From the NCBI GenBank assembly GCA_036267755.1, contig DATAVK010000088.1, forward strand, positions 1 to 22,654: a stretch of DNA of 22,654 nucleotides. Reading direction: 5' to 3'. Below, in pieces: positions 7,898 to 15,777 of the stretch (position 1 is the first letter of the stretch; every line of letters begins with the position of its first letter). This DNA is from DATAVK01 sp036267755 (lineage in GTDB: Bacteria; Actinomycetota; Actinomycetes; JAFAQI01). Under the pieces are notes generated by a model. The model ran no database searches. It was not told where the DNA came from and saw only the letters and a program-made list of their open reading frames with translations. The translations under genes and the position numbers were made by a program.

Positions 7898-10575
7898 CAG
7901 CCCGCAGTGGCCTGACGGCCGACGGCCGCCCGCAGACCGGCCATCGCGTCCGCGATCGCCTCGGGGCGGCTGCCGCCACCTTGCGCGACGTCGTCACGAC
8001 CGCCACCACCACCGCCGAGTACACCGGCGGCCTCGCGGACCAGCGATCCGGCTGACAACCCCCGCTCGCGAGCGAGCTCGTTCGTGGCGACGACGACCAC
8101 GGGGCGTCCGTCGGTGACGGCCGCCGCGGCGGCGACCGCCGGGCGGTCGCTGGGCATCCGGTTGCGTACGTCGATCACCAGCGAGCGCAGGTCGTCGGCG
8201 GTGGCCCCGTCGGGGGCGTGGTGGACGACGACGGCGACCCCGGCCTCGTCGACGGCTGCGGCAGCGATGTCACCGGCGGACGACAGGACTGCCGCGCCAC
8301 GCAGCTTCTCGATGTCCTTCTCGAGCTCCCTGACCCGCGAGATCGCCGCGCCGACCCGGTCGACGAGCTCGTCCGGCGTCGCCTTGAGCAGGTCGGTGAG
8401 CTGCGAGACGAGCAGGTGCTCGCGGGCGAGGTAGGTGTAGGCGTCGGCGCCCACCAGGCCTTCGATCCGCCGCTTGCCGGTCCCGATCGACGCCTCGGAC
8501 AGCAGTTTCACCAGCCCGAGCTGGGCGGAGTGGGCGGCGTGCGTGCCGCCGCAGAGCTCGCGGGAGTACTCCCCGACCTCGACGACCCGGACGGCGTCGC
8601 CGTACTTGTCCCCGAAGTTGGCGAGGGCCCCGATCCGGCGCGCCTCGTCCTGGGTGGTGACGAAGGCTCGAACCGCCATGTCGGCGAGCAGGACGTCGTT
8701 GACCTCGGCCTCGACGTCGGCGAGCACGCTCGCCGGGACAGCGGCCGGTGAGGAGAAGTCGAACCGGAACCGACCGGCGTCGTTCTGCGACCCCGCCTGG
8801 GTGGCTTCGTCGCCTATGGCCCGGCGGATCGCCGCGTGCACCAGGTGCGTCGCGGTGTGGGCGCGCGAGAGCGCCTTGCGGCGCTCGGTGTCGACGAGCG
8901 CGTGCCCGGCCGCGCCGATGACCGCCGTACCGGAAACCACCTGGCCGCGGTGCACCACCAAGTCGCCGACCGGCTTCTGCGCGTCGTACACCTCGATGAC
9001 GGTGCCGTCGCTCAGCTGGATCCGGCCGTGGTCGGCCAGCTGTCCGCCGCCTTCGGCGTAGAACGGCGTCCGGTCCAGCGTGAGCTCGACGTGGTCGCCC
9101 TCGACGGCGGAGTCCACGATCTGCCCGTCGACGAGCAAGCCACGCAGCTGACCTTCGGCCTCGGTTTCGTCGTACCCGGTGAACTCCGTCGGGCCGCTGC
9201 GCTCGCCCAGCTGCTTATAGACAGCGACGTCGGCGATGCCGCTCTTGCGTTCCCGGGTGTCGCGCTGGGCACGCTTGCGCTGCTCGTCCATCAGCCGGCG
9301 GAAGCCGTCCTCGTCGACGCTCAGGCCCTGCTCCCGCGCCATCTCCAGGGTGAGGTCGATCGGGAAGCCGAAGGTGTCGTGCAGCTGGAACGCCTGGTCG
9401 CCGGGCAGCTGCGAGCCGCCGCCGGAGCGGACCTCGTCGGCGATCCGGTCGAACAGCGCCGAGCCGCTGCGCAGCGTCGCGAGGAACGTCGTTTCTTCCT
9501 TGACCGCCACGCTGACGACACGTTCGCGGGACTCGCCCACCTCGGAGTACGACGGGGCCATGACGTCGCACGCCTTGCCGACCAGCTCGCCGAGCGCCGG
9601 CTGCTCCGCGCCGAGCAGTCGAAGCATCCGGACGACGCGGCGAAGCATCCGTCGCAACACGTAGCCGCGGCCTTCGTTGCTCGGCGTCACGCCGTCGGCG
9701 ATGAGCATGGTCGCGGTCCGGGTGTGATCGGCGATCACCCGCAGCCGCACATCGGAGTCGTGATCGGTCCCGTACTGCACCTCGGTGATGGTCGCCGCGA
9801 GGTCCAGGATCGGGGCCAGCAGGTCGGTTTCGAACGCGTTGTCGACGCCCTGCAGCAGGATGGCCATTCGCTCGATGCCGAGCCCGGTGTCGATGTTCTT
9901 CGTCGGGAGCTCGCCAGCCACGTCGAAGTCGGACTTGCTGCGGGCGGCGCTCAGCACGTCCTGCATGAAGACGAGGTTCCAGACCTCGAGATAGCGCTCC
10001 TCATCGACGATCGGGCCGCCCTCGGCGCCGTGCTCGGGGCCGCGGTCGTAGTAGATCTCCGACGAGGGGCCGCCAGGGCCGGCGACGCCCATGTGCCAGT
10101 AGTTGTCTTCCTTGCCGCGGCGCTGCACCCGCTCGGGCGGGAGCCCGACGACCTCGGTCCAAACCCGGAACGCCTCGTCGTCGTCGAGGTACACGGTCGC
10201 CCAGAGCCGCTCCGGGTCGAGCCCGAAACCGCCCGCGTCGACGCTCGAGGTCAGCAGCTCCCAGGCGTAAGGGATGACCCCAGCCTTGAAGTAGTCACCG
10301 AAGGAGAAGTTGCCCGCCATCTGAAAGAAGGACAGGTTCCGGGTGTTGGTGCCGACGATGTCGATGTCTGCGGTCCGGACGCACTTCTGAACGCTCGTCG
10401 CCAGCCGCCACGGTGGCGGCTGCTCACCGAGGAAGTACGGCTTGAACGGCACCATCCCCGCGTTGACCAGGAGCAACGTCGGATCGTCGGCGACCAGGGA
10501 CGCCGACGGGACGATCTCATGCCCTCGATCGGCGAAGAAACGCAGGAAGCGTTCCTTGATCTCGGCGGAGTTCAC
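7897..10575 (-). CDS. alaS: Alanyl-tRNA synthetase
   Basis: Class II synthetase that charges tRNA-Ala and hydrolyses mischarged Ser/Gly-tRNA-Ala. At 892 residues it is full length. The catalytic core begins at the N-terminus with the AlaRS motif RFFADRGHEIVPSASLV (12-28) and continues through NAGMVPFKPYFLG and the GLGIERMA segment (231-238). The editing domain carries the zinc-binding HTATH (573-577) and CGGTH (675-679). The C-Ala domain follows a predicted helical stretch and ends with the Gly-rich GGGGGGRDDVAQGGG (854-868), a usual feature of the family. The GTG start overlaps the upstream small membrane protein gene (GTGA) and is preceded by GGAGGA ten bases away. The ruvX start overlaps its stop. 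Confidence 0.98.
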   Translation of the reverse strand: MNSAEIKERFLRFFADRGHEIVPSASLVADDPTLLLVNAGMVPFKPYFLGEQPPPWRLATSVQKCVRTADIDIVGTNTRNLSFFQMAGNFSFGDYFKAGVIPYAWELLTSSVDAGGFGLDPERLWATVYLDDDEAFRVWTEVVGLPPERVQRRGKEDNYWHMGVAGPGGPSSEIYYDRGPEHGAEGGPIVDEERYLEVWNLVFMQDVLSAARSKSDFDVAGELPTKNIDTGLGIERMAILLQGVDNAFETDLLAPILDLAATITEVQYGTDHDSDVRLRVIADHTRTATMLIADGVTPSNEGRGYVLRRMLRRVVRMLRLLGAEQPALGELVGKACDVMAPSYSEVGESRERVVSVAVKEETTFLATLRSGSALFDRIADEVRSGGGSQLPGDQAFQLHDTFGFPIDLTLEMAREQGLSVDEDGFRRLMDEQRKRAQRDTRERKSGIADVAVYKQLGERSGPTEFTGYDETEAEGQLRGLLVDGQIVDSAVEGDHVELTLDRTPFYAEGGGQLADHGRIQLSDGTVIEVYDAQKPVGDLVVHRGQVVSGTAVIGAAGHALVDTERRKALSRAHTATHLVHAAIRRAIGDEATQAGSQNDAGRFRFDFSSPAAVPASVLADVEAEVNDVLLADMAVRAFVTTQDEARRIGALANFGDKYGDAVRVVEVGEYSRELCGGTHAAHSAQLGLVKLLSEASIGTGKRRIEGLVGADAYTYLAREHLLVSQLTDLLKATPDELVDRVGAAISRVRELEKDIEKLRGAAVLSSAGDIAAAAVDEAGVAVVVHHAPDGATADDLRSLVIDVRNRMPSDRPAVAAAAAVTDGRPVVVVATNELARERGLSAGSLVREAAGVLGGGGGGRDDVAQGGGSRPEAIADAMAGLRAAVGRQATAG

Positions 10576-10805
10576 GGCCCGGCGTCCTCCGCGCCTGAGT
10601 CCAGACCGAGCGCGTCACGCAGCTCGGTCTCTCGCTCGGCCGCACCTTGCTGGACCAGCGCCCACCACTGGGTCACCCGGTCGCTCACGCCGCTCGCCTG
10701 CACGGCCAGGCCCTCGGGCGTCCACTTGGCCGCCGCGTTGCTGACCCGTCGTACGACGAGCACGCCGACGGTCGCCCCGAGGGCGACATAGAACATCCGT
10801 CTCAT
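10572..10805 (-). CDS. Small membrane protein, DUF6167-like
   Basis: A 77-residue protein with one short N-terminal hydrophobic segment (FYVALGATVGVLVV, 5-18) after Met-Arg-Arg, then a mostly soluble acidic tail containing TPEGL and VTQWWALVQQGAAERE. By position directly before alaS and after the DUF948 gene, and by its layout, it matches the small DUF6167-type proteins of actinomycetes; function unknown. ATG at 10805 overlaps the DUF948 gene stop (ATGA), and its own stop overlaps the alaS GTG (GTGA). Overlap at both ends and its conserved position argue it is a real gene despite its size. Confidence 0.85.
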   Translation of the reverse strand: MRRMFYVALGATVGVLVVRRVSNAAAKWTPEGLAVQASGVSDRVTQWWALVQQGAAERETELRDALGLDSGAEDAGP

Positions 10806-11254
10806 CGGCCGGCCTTGCGGGCCGTGCGCTTGCTCCCCTTCTCGGCCTTGAGCTCGCTCTTCACCCGCTTGCGGACATCCTCCTCACGCCGGCTGACGAA
10901 CGTCCGTCGTACGCCGTAGGAGAACGCGGCAACCTTGATGATCGGGGAGCCCAGCGTGGCCGCGAACAGCGACGTCAGTGCCTTGGCGTTGCTGGAGATG
11001 TCCTCCACGTTCGCCGTGATCGTGTCGACCCGGGTGAGCTCGGCGTTGACGTGGACCACCGAGGTAGTGACCTCTCCGAGCAACGGCACGGTCTGGTCGG
11101 CCACGCCCGAGACGAGCTTGGCCGCCTCGCCGATGACCTTGCCGAGCTTGATCAAGACGTAGGCCAGGAAGCAGACCAGCACGCCCCAGAAGACGGCGAC
11201 GATCAGTCCCGCGACCGCGCCACCGGACAGCCCACCGCTCGCCTGGACCACCAT
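10802..11254 (-). CDS. DUF948-family membrane protein
   Basis: A 150-residue protein with one N-terminal transmembrane helix (about 13-36, AVAGLIVAVFWGVLVCFLAY). A helical region follows (LGKVIGEAAKLVSGVADQTV, then VVHVNAELTRVDTI), ending in a strongly basic tail (KGSKRTARKAGR). This is the pattern of DUF948 proteins, related to a Bacillus general-stress family; the molecular role is not known. ATG at 11254 lies three bases after the rarA stop, with GAGGAG nine bases upstream inside the end of rarA. In many actinomycetes rpsD lies between rarA and this gene; here nothing does. Confidence 0.85.
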   Translation of the reverse strand: MVVQASGGLSGGAVAGLIVAVFWGVLVCFLAYVLIKLGKVIGEAAKLVSGVADQTVPLLGEVTTSVVHVNAELTRVDTITANVEDISSNAKALTSLFAATLGSPIIKVAAFSYGVRRTFVSRREEDVRKRVKSELKAEKGSKRTARKAGR

Positions 11255-11257
11255 GCG

Positions 11258-12595
11258 CTACCGCTCCTCACCATCGTCGCCGCCACGGACCGCTGTCCGT
11301 AGCACCTCGAGCCGCTCCGCCGCTGCTCGTTCGGCGCCCCTGCCGGAGGGACGGTAGTAGTCCCGGCCGACGATCTCGTCGGGTGGGTACTGCTGCTCGA
11401 CCAGGCCGCCGGGGGCGTCATGAGGGTATCGGTAGCCGGCGCCGTGCTGTAACCGCTTTGCGCCCGGGTAGTGAGCGTCGCGCAGGTGCGCCGGCACCGA
11501 ACCGGCCAGACCTTCTCGCACGTCGGCCTGCGCGGCGTTGATGGCTGTAATGACGGCATTGCTCTTCGGGCTCAGCGCGAGGTGGATCGTCGCCTGGGCA
11601 AGGTTGAGGCGCGCCTCGGGGAGACCGATCATCTCGAGTGCCTGCGCGGCGGCTACCGCGACCAGCAGCGCCTGCGGTTCGGCGAGGCCGACGTCCTCGC
11701 TGGCGAGGATGACCAGCCGGCGGGCGATGAACCGTGGGTCCTCCCCCGCCTCGAGCATCCGGGCCAGGTAGTGCAGCGAGGCGTCGACGTCGCTGCCCCG
11801 GATGCTCTTGATGAAGGCGCTGGTGACGTCGTAGTGCTGGTCGCCCTGCCGGTCGTAGCGCACCGCCGCGCGGTCGACCGCCTGCTCGAGCAGCTCGAGA
11901 TCGATGGTCTCCCGGTCGAGGGCCAGCGCGGCACCGGCCGCGGCGTCGAGCGCGGTCAGTGCCCGCCGCGCGTCGCCGTCCGAGAGCCGCAGCAGATGCT
12001 CGAGCCCCTCATCGGACAACGTCAGCCGGCCGCCGAGTCCTCGCTCGTCGACGAGTGCCCGCCCTATCAGCTCCCGAATGTCGTCGTCGGTCAGCGGCTG
12101 CAAGGTGAGCAACAGCGACCGGGACAGCAGCGGCGAGATGACCGAGAAGAACGGGTTCTCGGTCGTCGCTCCCACGAAGGTGACCAGGCCGGCCTCCACG
12201 CCGGGGAGCAACGCGTCCTGCTGCGACTTGGAGAAGCGGTGCACCTCGTCGACGAACAGCACGGTGCGCTCGCCGTGGAACGACAGCCGCTCCTTGGCGG
12301 CGTCGATCGCCGCGCGGACGTCCTTCACGCCAGCCGTGACCGCGGAGAGCTCCACGAACAGCCGACCGTGGGCCAGCAGCCGGGCGATGGTCGTCTTGCC
12401 GCTACCGGGCGGGCCCCACAGCAGCACGCTGGTGGTCCCGCCGCCCTCGACCAGCTGCCGGAGCGGCGCGCCCGGTCCGAGCAGGTGCTGCTGGCCGACG
12501 ACCTCGTCGATCGTGGTGGGCCGCATCCGGGCGGCCAGCGGGGCAGTCGCGGCCGCCGCGTCGTCGGCGGCCGCAGTAAACAGGTCCCCGGCCAC
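11258..12595 (-). CDS. rarA: Replication-associated recombination protein A (RarA/MgsA AAA+ ATPase)
   Basis: Clamp-loader-related AAA+ ATPase that acts at stalled replication forks. The 445-residue protein has RMRPTTIDEVVGQQHLLGP (23-41), typical for the family, then Walker A GPPGSGKT (61-68), Walker B VLFVDEVHRF (112-121), sensor 1 GATTENP (142-148) and the arginine finger in LLSRSLLLTL. The C-terminal half carries the RarA tetramerisation region with SFIKSIRGSDVDASLHYLA-type sequence and a final HDAPGG...QQYPPD segment. I chose GTG at 12595. It has no ribosome binding site, but TAGGCT lies seven bases upstream, which suggests a leaderless transcript. It heads the run rarA-DUF948-DUF6167-alaS-ruvX-mltG-aroE. 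Confidence 0.96.
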   Translation of the reverse strand: MAGDLFTAAADDAAAATAPLAARMRPTTIDEVVGQQHLLGPGAPLRQLVEGGGTTSVLLWGPPGSGKTTIARLLAHGRLFVELSAVTAGVKDVRAAIDAAKERLSFHGERTVLFVDEVHRFSKSQQDALLPGVEAGLVTFVGATTENPFFSVISPLLSRSLLLTLQPLTDDDIRELIGRALVDERGLGGRLTLSDEGLEHLLRLSDGDARRALTALDAAAGAALALDRETIDLELLEQAVDRAAVRYDRQGDQHYDVTSAFIKSIRGSDVDASLHYLARMLEAGEDPRFIARRLVILASEDVGLAEPQALLVAVAAAQALEMIGLPEARLNLAQATIHLALSPKSNAVITAINAAQADVREGLAGSVPAHLRDAHYPGAKRLQHGAGYRYPHDAPGGLVEQQYPPDEIVGRDYYRPSGRGAERAAAERLEVLRTAVRGGDDGEER

Positions 12596-12602
12596 GCCGA
12601 CG

Positions 12603-12629
12603 AGCCTAGAGCCGCCGACGACTTGTCAG
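12603..12629 (-). promoter_or_regulatory. Probable leaderless rarA promoter
   Basis: CTGACA (12629-12624) resembles a -35 hexamer and TAGGCT (12608-12603) fits the actinobacterial -10 pattern, with a rather short 15-base spacer. Transcription would start about seven bases after the -10, at the rarA GTG itself, which agrees with the lack of a ribosome binding site. The -35 candidate lies inside one arm of the palindromic repeat, so the repeat may supply part of the promoter. The hexamers are seen; activity is inference. Confidence 0.4.
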
Positions 12630-12671
12630 GACCCTCGGCCCCGCGGCGAGCGTGGCCGGTACTGACAAGTC
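12620..12671 (-). repeat. Palindromic element, copy A (aspS 3' end)
   Basis: GACTTGTCAG and CTGACAAGTC form perfect 10-base arms around a 32-base GC-rich loop. On the transcribed strand the first arm begins within the aspS stop codon. The second half, read on the minus strand, is GGGCCGAGGGTCCTGACAAG followed by TCGTCG. It matches copy B (17239-17289) at 24 of 26 positions, so the two are related copies rather than independent terminators. There is no T-run. Possible roles are a transcript-end hairpin for aspS or a small dispersed palindrome of the REP/MITE kind. Confidence 0.75.
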
Positions 12672-14427
12672 AGTCGGTATCCGGGGTCGCGTCGATGCCG
12701 GCTTCCTTGCGCTGCAACGGTGTGATCGGCGTGGGCGCACCGGTCAGCGGATCGCCGCCGCTGGAGGCCTTCGGGAAGGCCATCACCTCGCGGATCGCGT
12801 CCGTTCCGGCGAGCACGGCGGCCAGCCGGTCGAGACCGAAGGCAATGCCGCCGTGCGGCGGCGGGCCGTAGTTGAAGGCCTCGAGCAGGAAGCCGAACTT
12901 CGACTGCGCTTCGTCACGGCTCAGCCCGATGGTGTCGAAGACGCGTTGCTGCATCTCGTGGCGATGGATACGGATCGACCCGCCACCCAGCTCGATGCCG
13001 TTGCCGACCACGTCGTACGCCCGAGCCAAGGCGTGCTCGGGGTCGTCCTGGAAGCTCGCCGCCCACGCATCGGTCGGCGCGGTGAACGGGTGGTGCACGG
13101 CGGTCCAGCCGCCCAGCCCCTGATTGTCCTCGGACGTCGGCTCGAACATCGGCGCCTCGACGACCCACAGGAAGCGCCACTCGTCCTCGCGGAGCAGCCC
13201 CTGCTGCCGTCCGACCGCGAGCCGGAGGGCACCCAGCAGCTCGACCGTGCTCCGTCGCGGCCCGGCAGCAAACAGGATCGCGTCACCAGGCTTCGCCCCG
13301 GCGGCTTCGGGCAGCGACGCCAACCGCTCCGACTCGAGCTTGGTGACCGAGCCGCGCAGCTCCCCATCGGTCGGCACCAGCAGCCAGGCGATGCCCTTGC
13401 CGCCCCGGGAGCGCGCCCACTCCTGCCAGGCGTCGAGCTCCTTGCGGGTGTACGACGCACCTCCCGGCACCACCACGGCGCCGACGTGCTCGGCCTGGAA
13501 CACCCGGAACTCGGTGCCCGCCATGTGATTGGTGAGGTCGACGAGCTCAAGATCGAGCCGCAGGTCGGGCTTGTCCGAGCCGTAGCGCCGCATCGATTCG
13601 GCGTACGTCATCCGAGGGAACGGGACCGGCAGCTCCACGTCGAGGACCTCGCGCCACAGGGTCGCGATCAGCTCCTCGGCCAGGGCGTAGACATCCTCCT
13701 CGTCGAGGAACGACATCTCAATGTCGAGCTGGGTGAACTCCGGCGTCCGGTCGGCCCGGCTGTCCTCGTCCCGGAAGCACCGCGCGATCTGGTAGTAGCG
13801 CTCGAGGCCAGCGACCATCAGCAGCTGCTTGAACAGCTGCGGCGACTGCGGCAAGGCATACCAGTGACCGGGCTGCAGCCGGACCGGAACCAGGAAGTCG
13901 CGCGCTCCCTCGGGTGTCGATCGGGTCAGGTACGGCGTCTCGACGTCGACGAAGTCGTGCGCCTCCATCACGCGGCGGATCAGGGAGACGATGCGCGACC
14001 GGGTCCGCAGCGCCCGCGCCGGACCGCTGCGACGCAGGTCGAGGTAGCGGTACTTCCAGCGCAACATCTCGTCGACGCCGGACTCGATCTCGTCGACCCC
14101 GTCGATCGGGAACGGCACCGGCTCGCTCTCACTGAGGACGGTCACCGCCGAGGCGACCACCTCGACCTCGCCGGTCGCGAGGTTGGGGTTGACGTTCGCC
14201 TCGCCTCGCCGAGCCATCCGGCCGGCGATGGAGACGCACCACTCGCTGCGCAAGTCGTGCACCTCCGGCAGGTCGCGGCAGACGACCTGGACGACGCCGC
14301 TGGCGTCGCGGATGTCCAGGAACGTGACCCCGCCGTGGTCGCGACGTCGCGCCACCCAGCCGGCGAGCACGACCTCGGCGTCGACGTCCGCGGCGCGCAA
14401 GCCGCCGGCGTCGTGGCTGCGGATCAT
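12670..14427 (-). CDS. aspS: Aspartyl-tRNA synthetase, probably non-discriminating (Asp/Asn)
   Basis: Class IIb synthetase of bacterial type, 585 residues. The N-terminal OB-fold anticodon-binding domain covers about 1-110 (GWVARRRDHGGVTFLDIRD). Motif 1 lies near YLDLRRSGPARALRTRS (128-144), motif 2 is FRDEDSRADRTPEFTQLD (218-235), the GAD insertion follows at about 290-420, and motif 3 is GGIAFGLDRLAAVLAG (526-541). His31 replaces the leucine found in the discriminating E. coli enzyme. That histidine marks AspRS forms that also load Asp onto tRNA-Asn for repair by GatCAB, so I infer a non-discriminating enzyme. I chose ATG at 14427 over an upstream in-frame ATG because GGAGGAG lies two to three bases upstream and the start overlaps the hisS stop by four bases (ATGA). 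The palindromic element begins at its stop codon. Confidence 0.96.
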   Translation of the reverse strand: MIRSHDAGGLRAADVDAEVVLAGWVARRRDHGGVTFLDIRDASGVVQVVCRDLPEVHDLRSEWCVSIAGRMARRGEANVNPNLATGEVEVVASAVTVLSESEPVPFPIDGVDEIESGVDEMLRWKYRYLDLRRSGPARALRTRSRIVSLIRRVMEAHDFVDVETPYLTRSTPEGARDFLVPVRLQPGHWYALPQSPQLFKQLLMVAGLERYYQIARCFRDEDSRADRTPEFTQLDIEMSFLDEEDVYALAEELIATLWREVLDVELPVPFPRMTYAESMRRYGSDKPDLRLDLELVDLTNHMAGTEFRVFQAEHVGAVVVPGGASYTRKELDAWQEWARSRGGKGIAWLLVPTDGELRGSVTKLESERLASLPEAAGAKPGDAILFAAGPRRSTVELLGALRLAVGRQQGLLREDEWRFLWVVEAPMFEPTSEDNQGLGGWTAVHHPFTAPTDAWAASFQDDPEHALARAYDVVGNGIELGGGSIRIHRHEMQQRVFDTIGLSRDEAQSKFGFLLEAFNYGPPPHGGIAFGLDRLAAVLAGTDAIREVMAFPKASSGGDPLTGAPTPITPLQRKEAGIDATPDTD

Positions 14428-15773
14428 GACTCCTCCTGGTTGGTGCTGACGTCGCTGATCTGGGGCCGTCGGTCGATCGCCGGTGGCTCCCACGTGTCGC
14501 TGTCGGCGTCCATCTGCTCGCCGCTGCGGATGTCACGCACCTGCTCGCCGCCGTCGGGCTGCGGGAACCACACGAACGGGATCCCTCGGCGTTGCGCGAA
14601 GCGGATCTGTTTACCGTACTTCTCCGCCTCGGGAGCGACGTGGCTGGCGATTCCGCGGGAACGCAGGGCCGCCGCGATTCGCTGACAGCGCGGCCGGGAT
14701 TCCTCGTCGGGCAGCGCGACGAGCACGCAGGTCGGGACCGACCGGCTGGCTTGCGCCGTGCCCTGACCGATGAGCCGGGCCAGCAGTCGGGTGACGCCGA
14801 ACGACAGTCCCACGCCCGGGTAGGTCGTCTCGCCGTCGCTGGCCAGTGCGTCGTACCGGCCGCCCGAGCAGATCGAGCCGAGCTTCTCGGCGCCGACCAT
14901 CGTCGTCTCGTAGACCGTGCCGGTGTAGTAGTCGAGCCCGCGGGCGATCGACAGGTCGGCGACGAGCAGGCCGGGCGCGTGCTCGCGACCTGCCTCGATG
15001 ACCCGGGCCAGCTCCTCCAGGCCCTGCTCGAGTAGTTCGTTGCTCGCGCCGAGTGCCTTGACCTGGTCCACGAATGAGCCGTCCTCGGTGCGGATCTCGG
15101 CGAGCGCGAGGCACGCGTCGGCCTGCGCCGGGGTGCAGCCGACGGTCTCGACGAGCATCTTGTGGACACCCGCCGCGCCGACCTTGCCCAGCTTGTCCAC
15201 GTTGCGGAGTACGGCCATCGGGTCGTCGATCCCGATACCTCGGTAGAAGCCCTCCGGGATCCGGCGGTTGTTCACGTGCATCGACACCGCGGGGATCGGA
15301 AGCCTGGCCAACGCATCCGCCATGACCAGCGGCAGCTCGACCTCGTAGTGGAACGGCAACGTGTCACGGTCGATGACGTCGATATCGGCCTGGAGGAACT
15401 CGCGGTAGCGACCCTCCTGCGGCCGTTCACCGCGCCACGCCTTCTGGATCTGGTAGCGCCGCAGCGGGAAGTCGAGCTTGCCGGCGTTCTCGAGCACGTA
15501 GCGGGCGAACGGGACGGTCAGGTCGAAGTGCAGCCCGAGGCGGCTGTCGGAATCGCCGTCGTCCTCCGCCTGCAGCCGGCGCAGCAGGTAGATCTCCTTG
15601 TCGGTCTCGCCCTTGCGCAGCAGCTGGTCGAGTGGCTCGACGGCGCGGGTCTCGATCGAGGTGAAGCCGTGGAGCTCGAAGACCTCACGGACGGTGTCGA
15701 CGACGTACTGCTCGACGAGACGCTCGCGCGGCAGCCATTCGGGAAAGCCGGACATCGGCATGGGACGGGCCAT
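14424..15773 (-). CDS. hisS: Histidyl-tRNA synthetase, eukaryote/archaea-like form
   Basis: Class II synthetase that charges tRNA-His. The 449 residues include LRLDLTVPFARY-like motif 1 context (HFDLTVPFARYV, 82-93), motif 2 region RYQIQKAWRGERPQEGRYRE (106-125), the histidine-binding IARGLDYYTGTVYE (276-289) and SGGRYDAL (303-310), and motif 3 VGLSFGVTRL (321-330). The C-terminal anticodon domain (about 348-430) ends PFVWF and is followed by a charged tail. Segments such as DLTVPFARY, GRYREF, VNNRRIPEGF, VDKLGKV and LDYYTGTVYE resemble eukaryotic HisRS more than the E. coli or B. subtilis type. ATG at 15773 is four bases after the metallo-hydrolase stop; no strong ribosome binding site is seen, and in-frame ATGs at residues 5 and 7 are alternatives. 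Confidence 0.95.
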   Translation of the reverse strand: MARPMPMSGFPEWLPRERLVEQYVVDTVREVFELHGFTSIETRAVEPLDQLLRKGETDKEIYLLRRLQAEDDGDSDSRLGLHFDLTVPFARYVLENAGKLDFPLRRYQIQKAWRGERPQEGRYREFLQADIDVIDRDTLPFHYEVELPLVMADALARLPIPAVSMHVNNRRIPEGFYRGIGIDDPMAVLRNVDKLGKVGAAGVHKMLVETVGCTPAQADACLALAEIRTEDGSFVDQVKALGASNELLEQGLEELARVIEAGREHAPGLLVADLSIARGLDYYTGTVYETTMVGAEKLGSICSGGRYDALASDGETTYPGVGLSFGVTRLLARLIGQGTAQASRSVPTCVLVALPDEESRPRCQRIAAALRSRGIASHVAPEAEKYGKQIRFAQRRGIPFVWFPQPDGGEQVRDIRSGEQMDADSDTWEPPAIDRRPQISDVSTNQEES

Positions 15774-15777
15774 CAGG

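Noticed and set aside
8836..10791. Plus-strand open frame of 651 codons opposite alaS
   Set aside because: It is antisense to a complete alaS with all catalytic motifs, is Arg/Val/Leu/Asp-biased as GC-rich shadow frames are, and has no recognisable domain.
11471..12871. Plus-strand open frame of 466 codons opposite rarA
   Set aside because: Antisense to rarA with intact Walker motifs; composition typical of a shadow frame.
14428..14493. N-terminal extension of aspS starting at an ATG at 14493
   Set aside because: GGAGGAG and the ATGA overlap favour the ATG at 14427, which also gives the usual AspRS start.
12652..14685. Plus-strand open frame of 677 codons opposite aspS
   Set aside because: Shadow of aspS and the end of hisS; Arg/Gln/Val-rich sequence with no motifs, and it would run through both synthetase genes.
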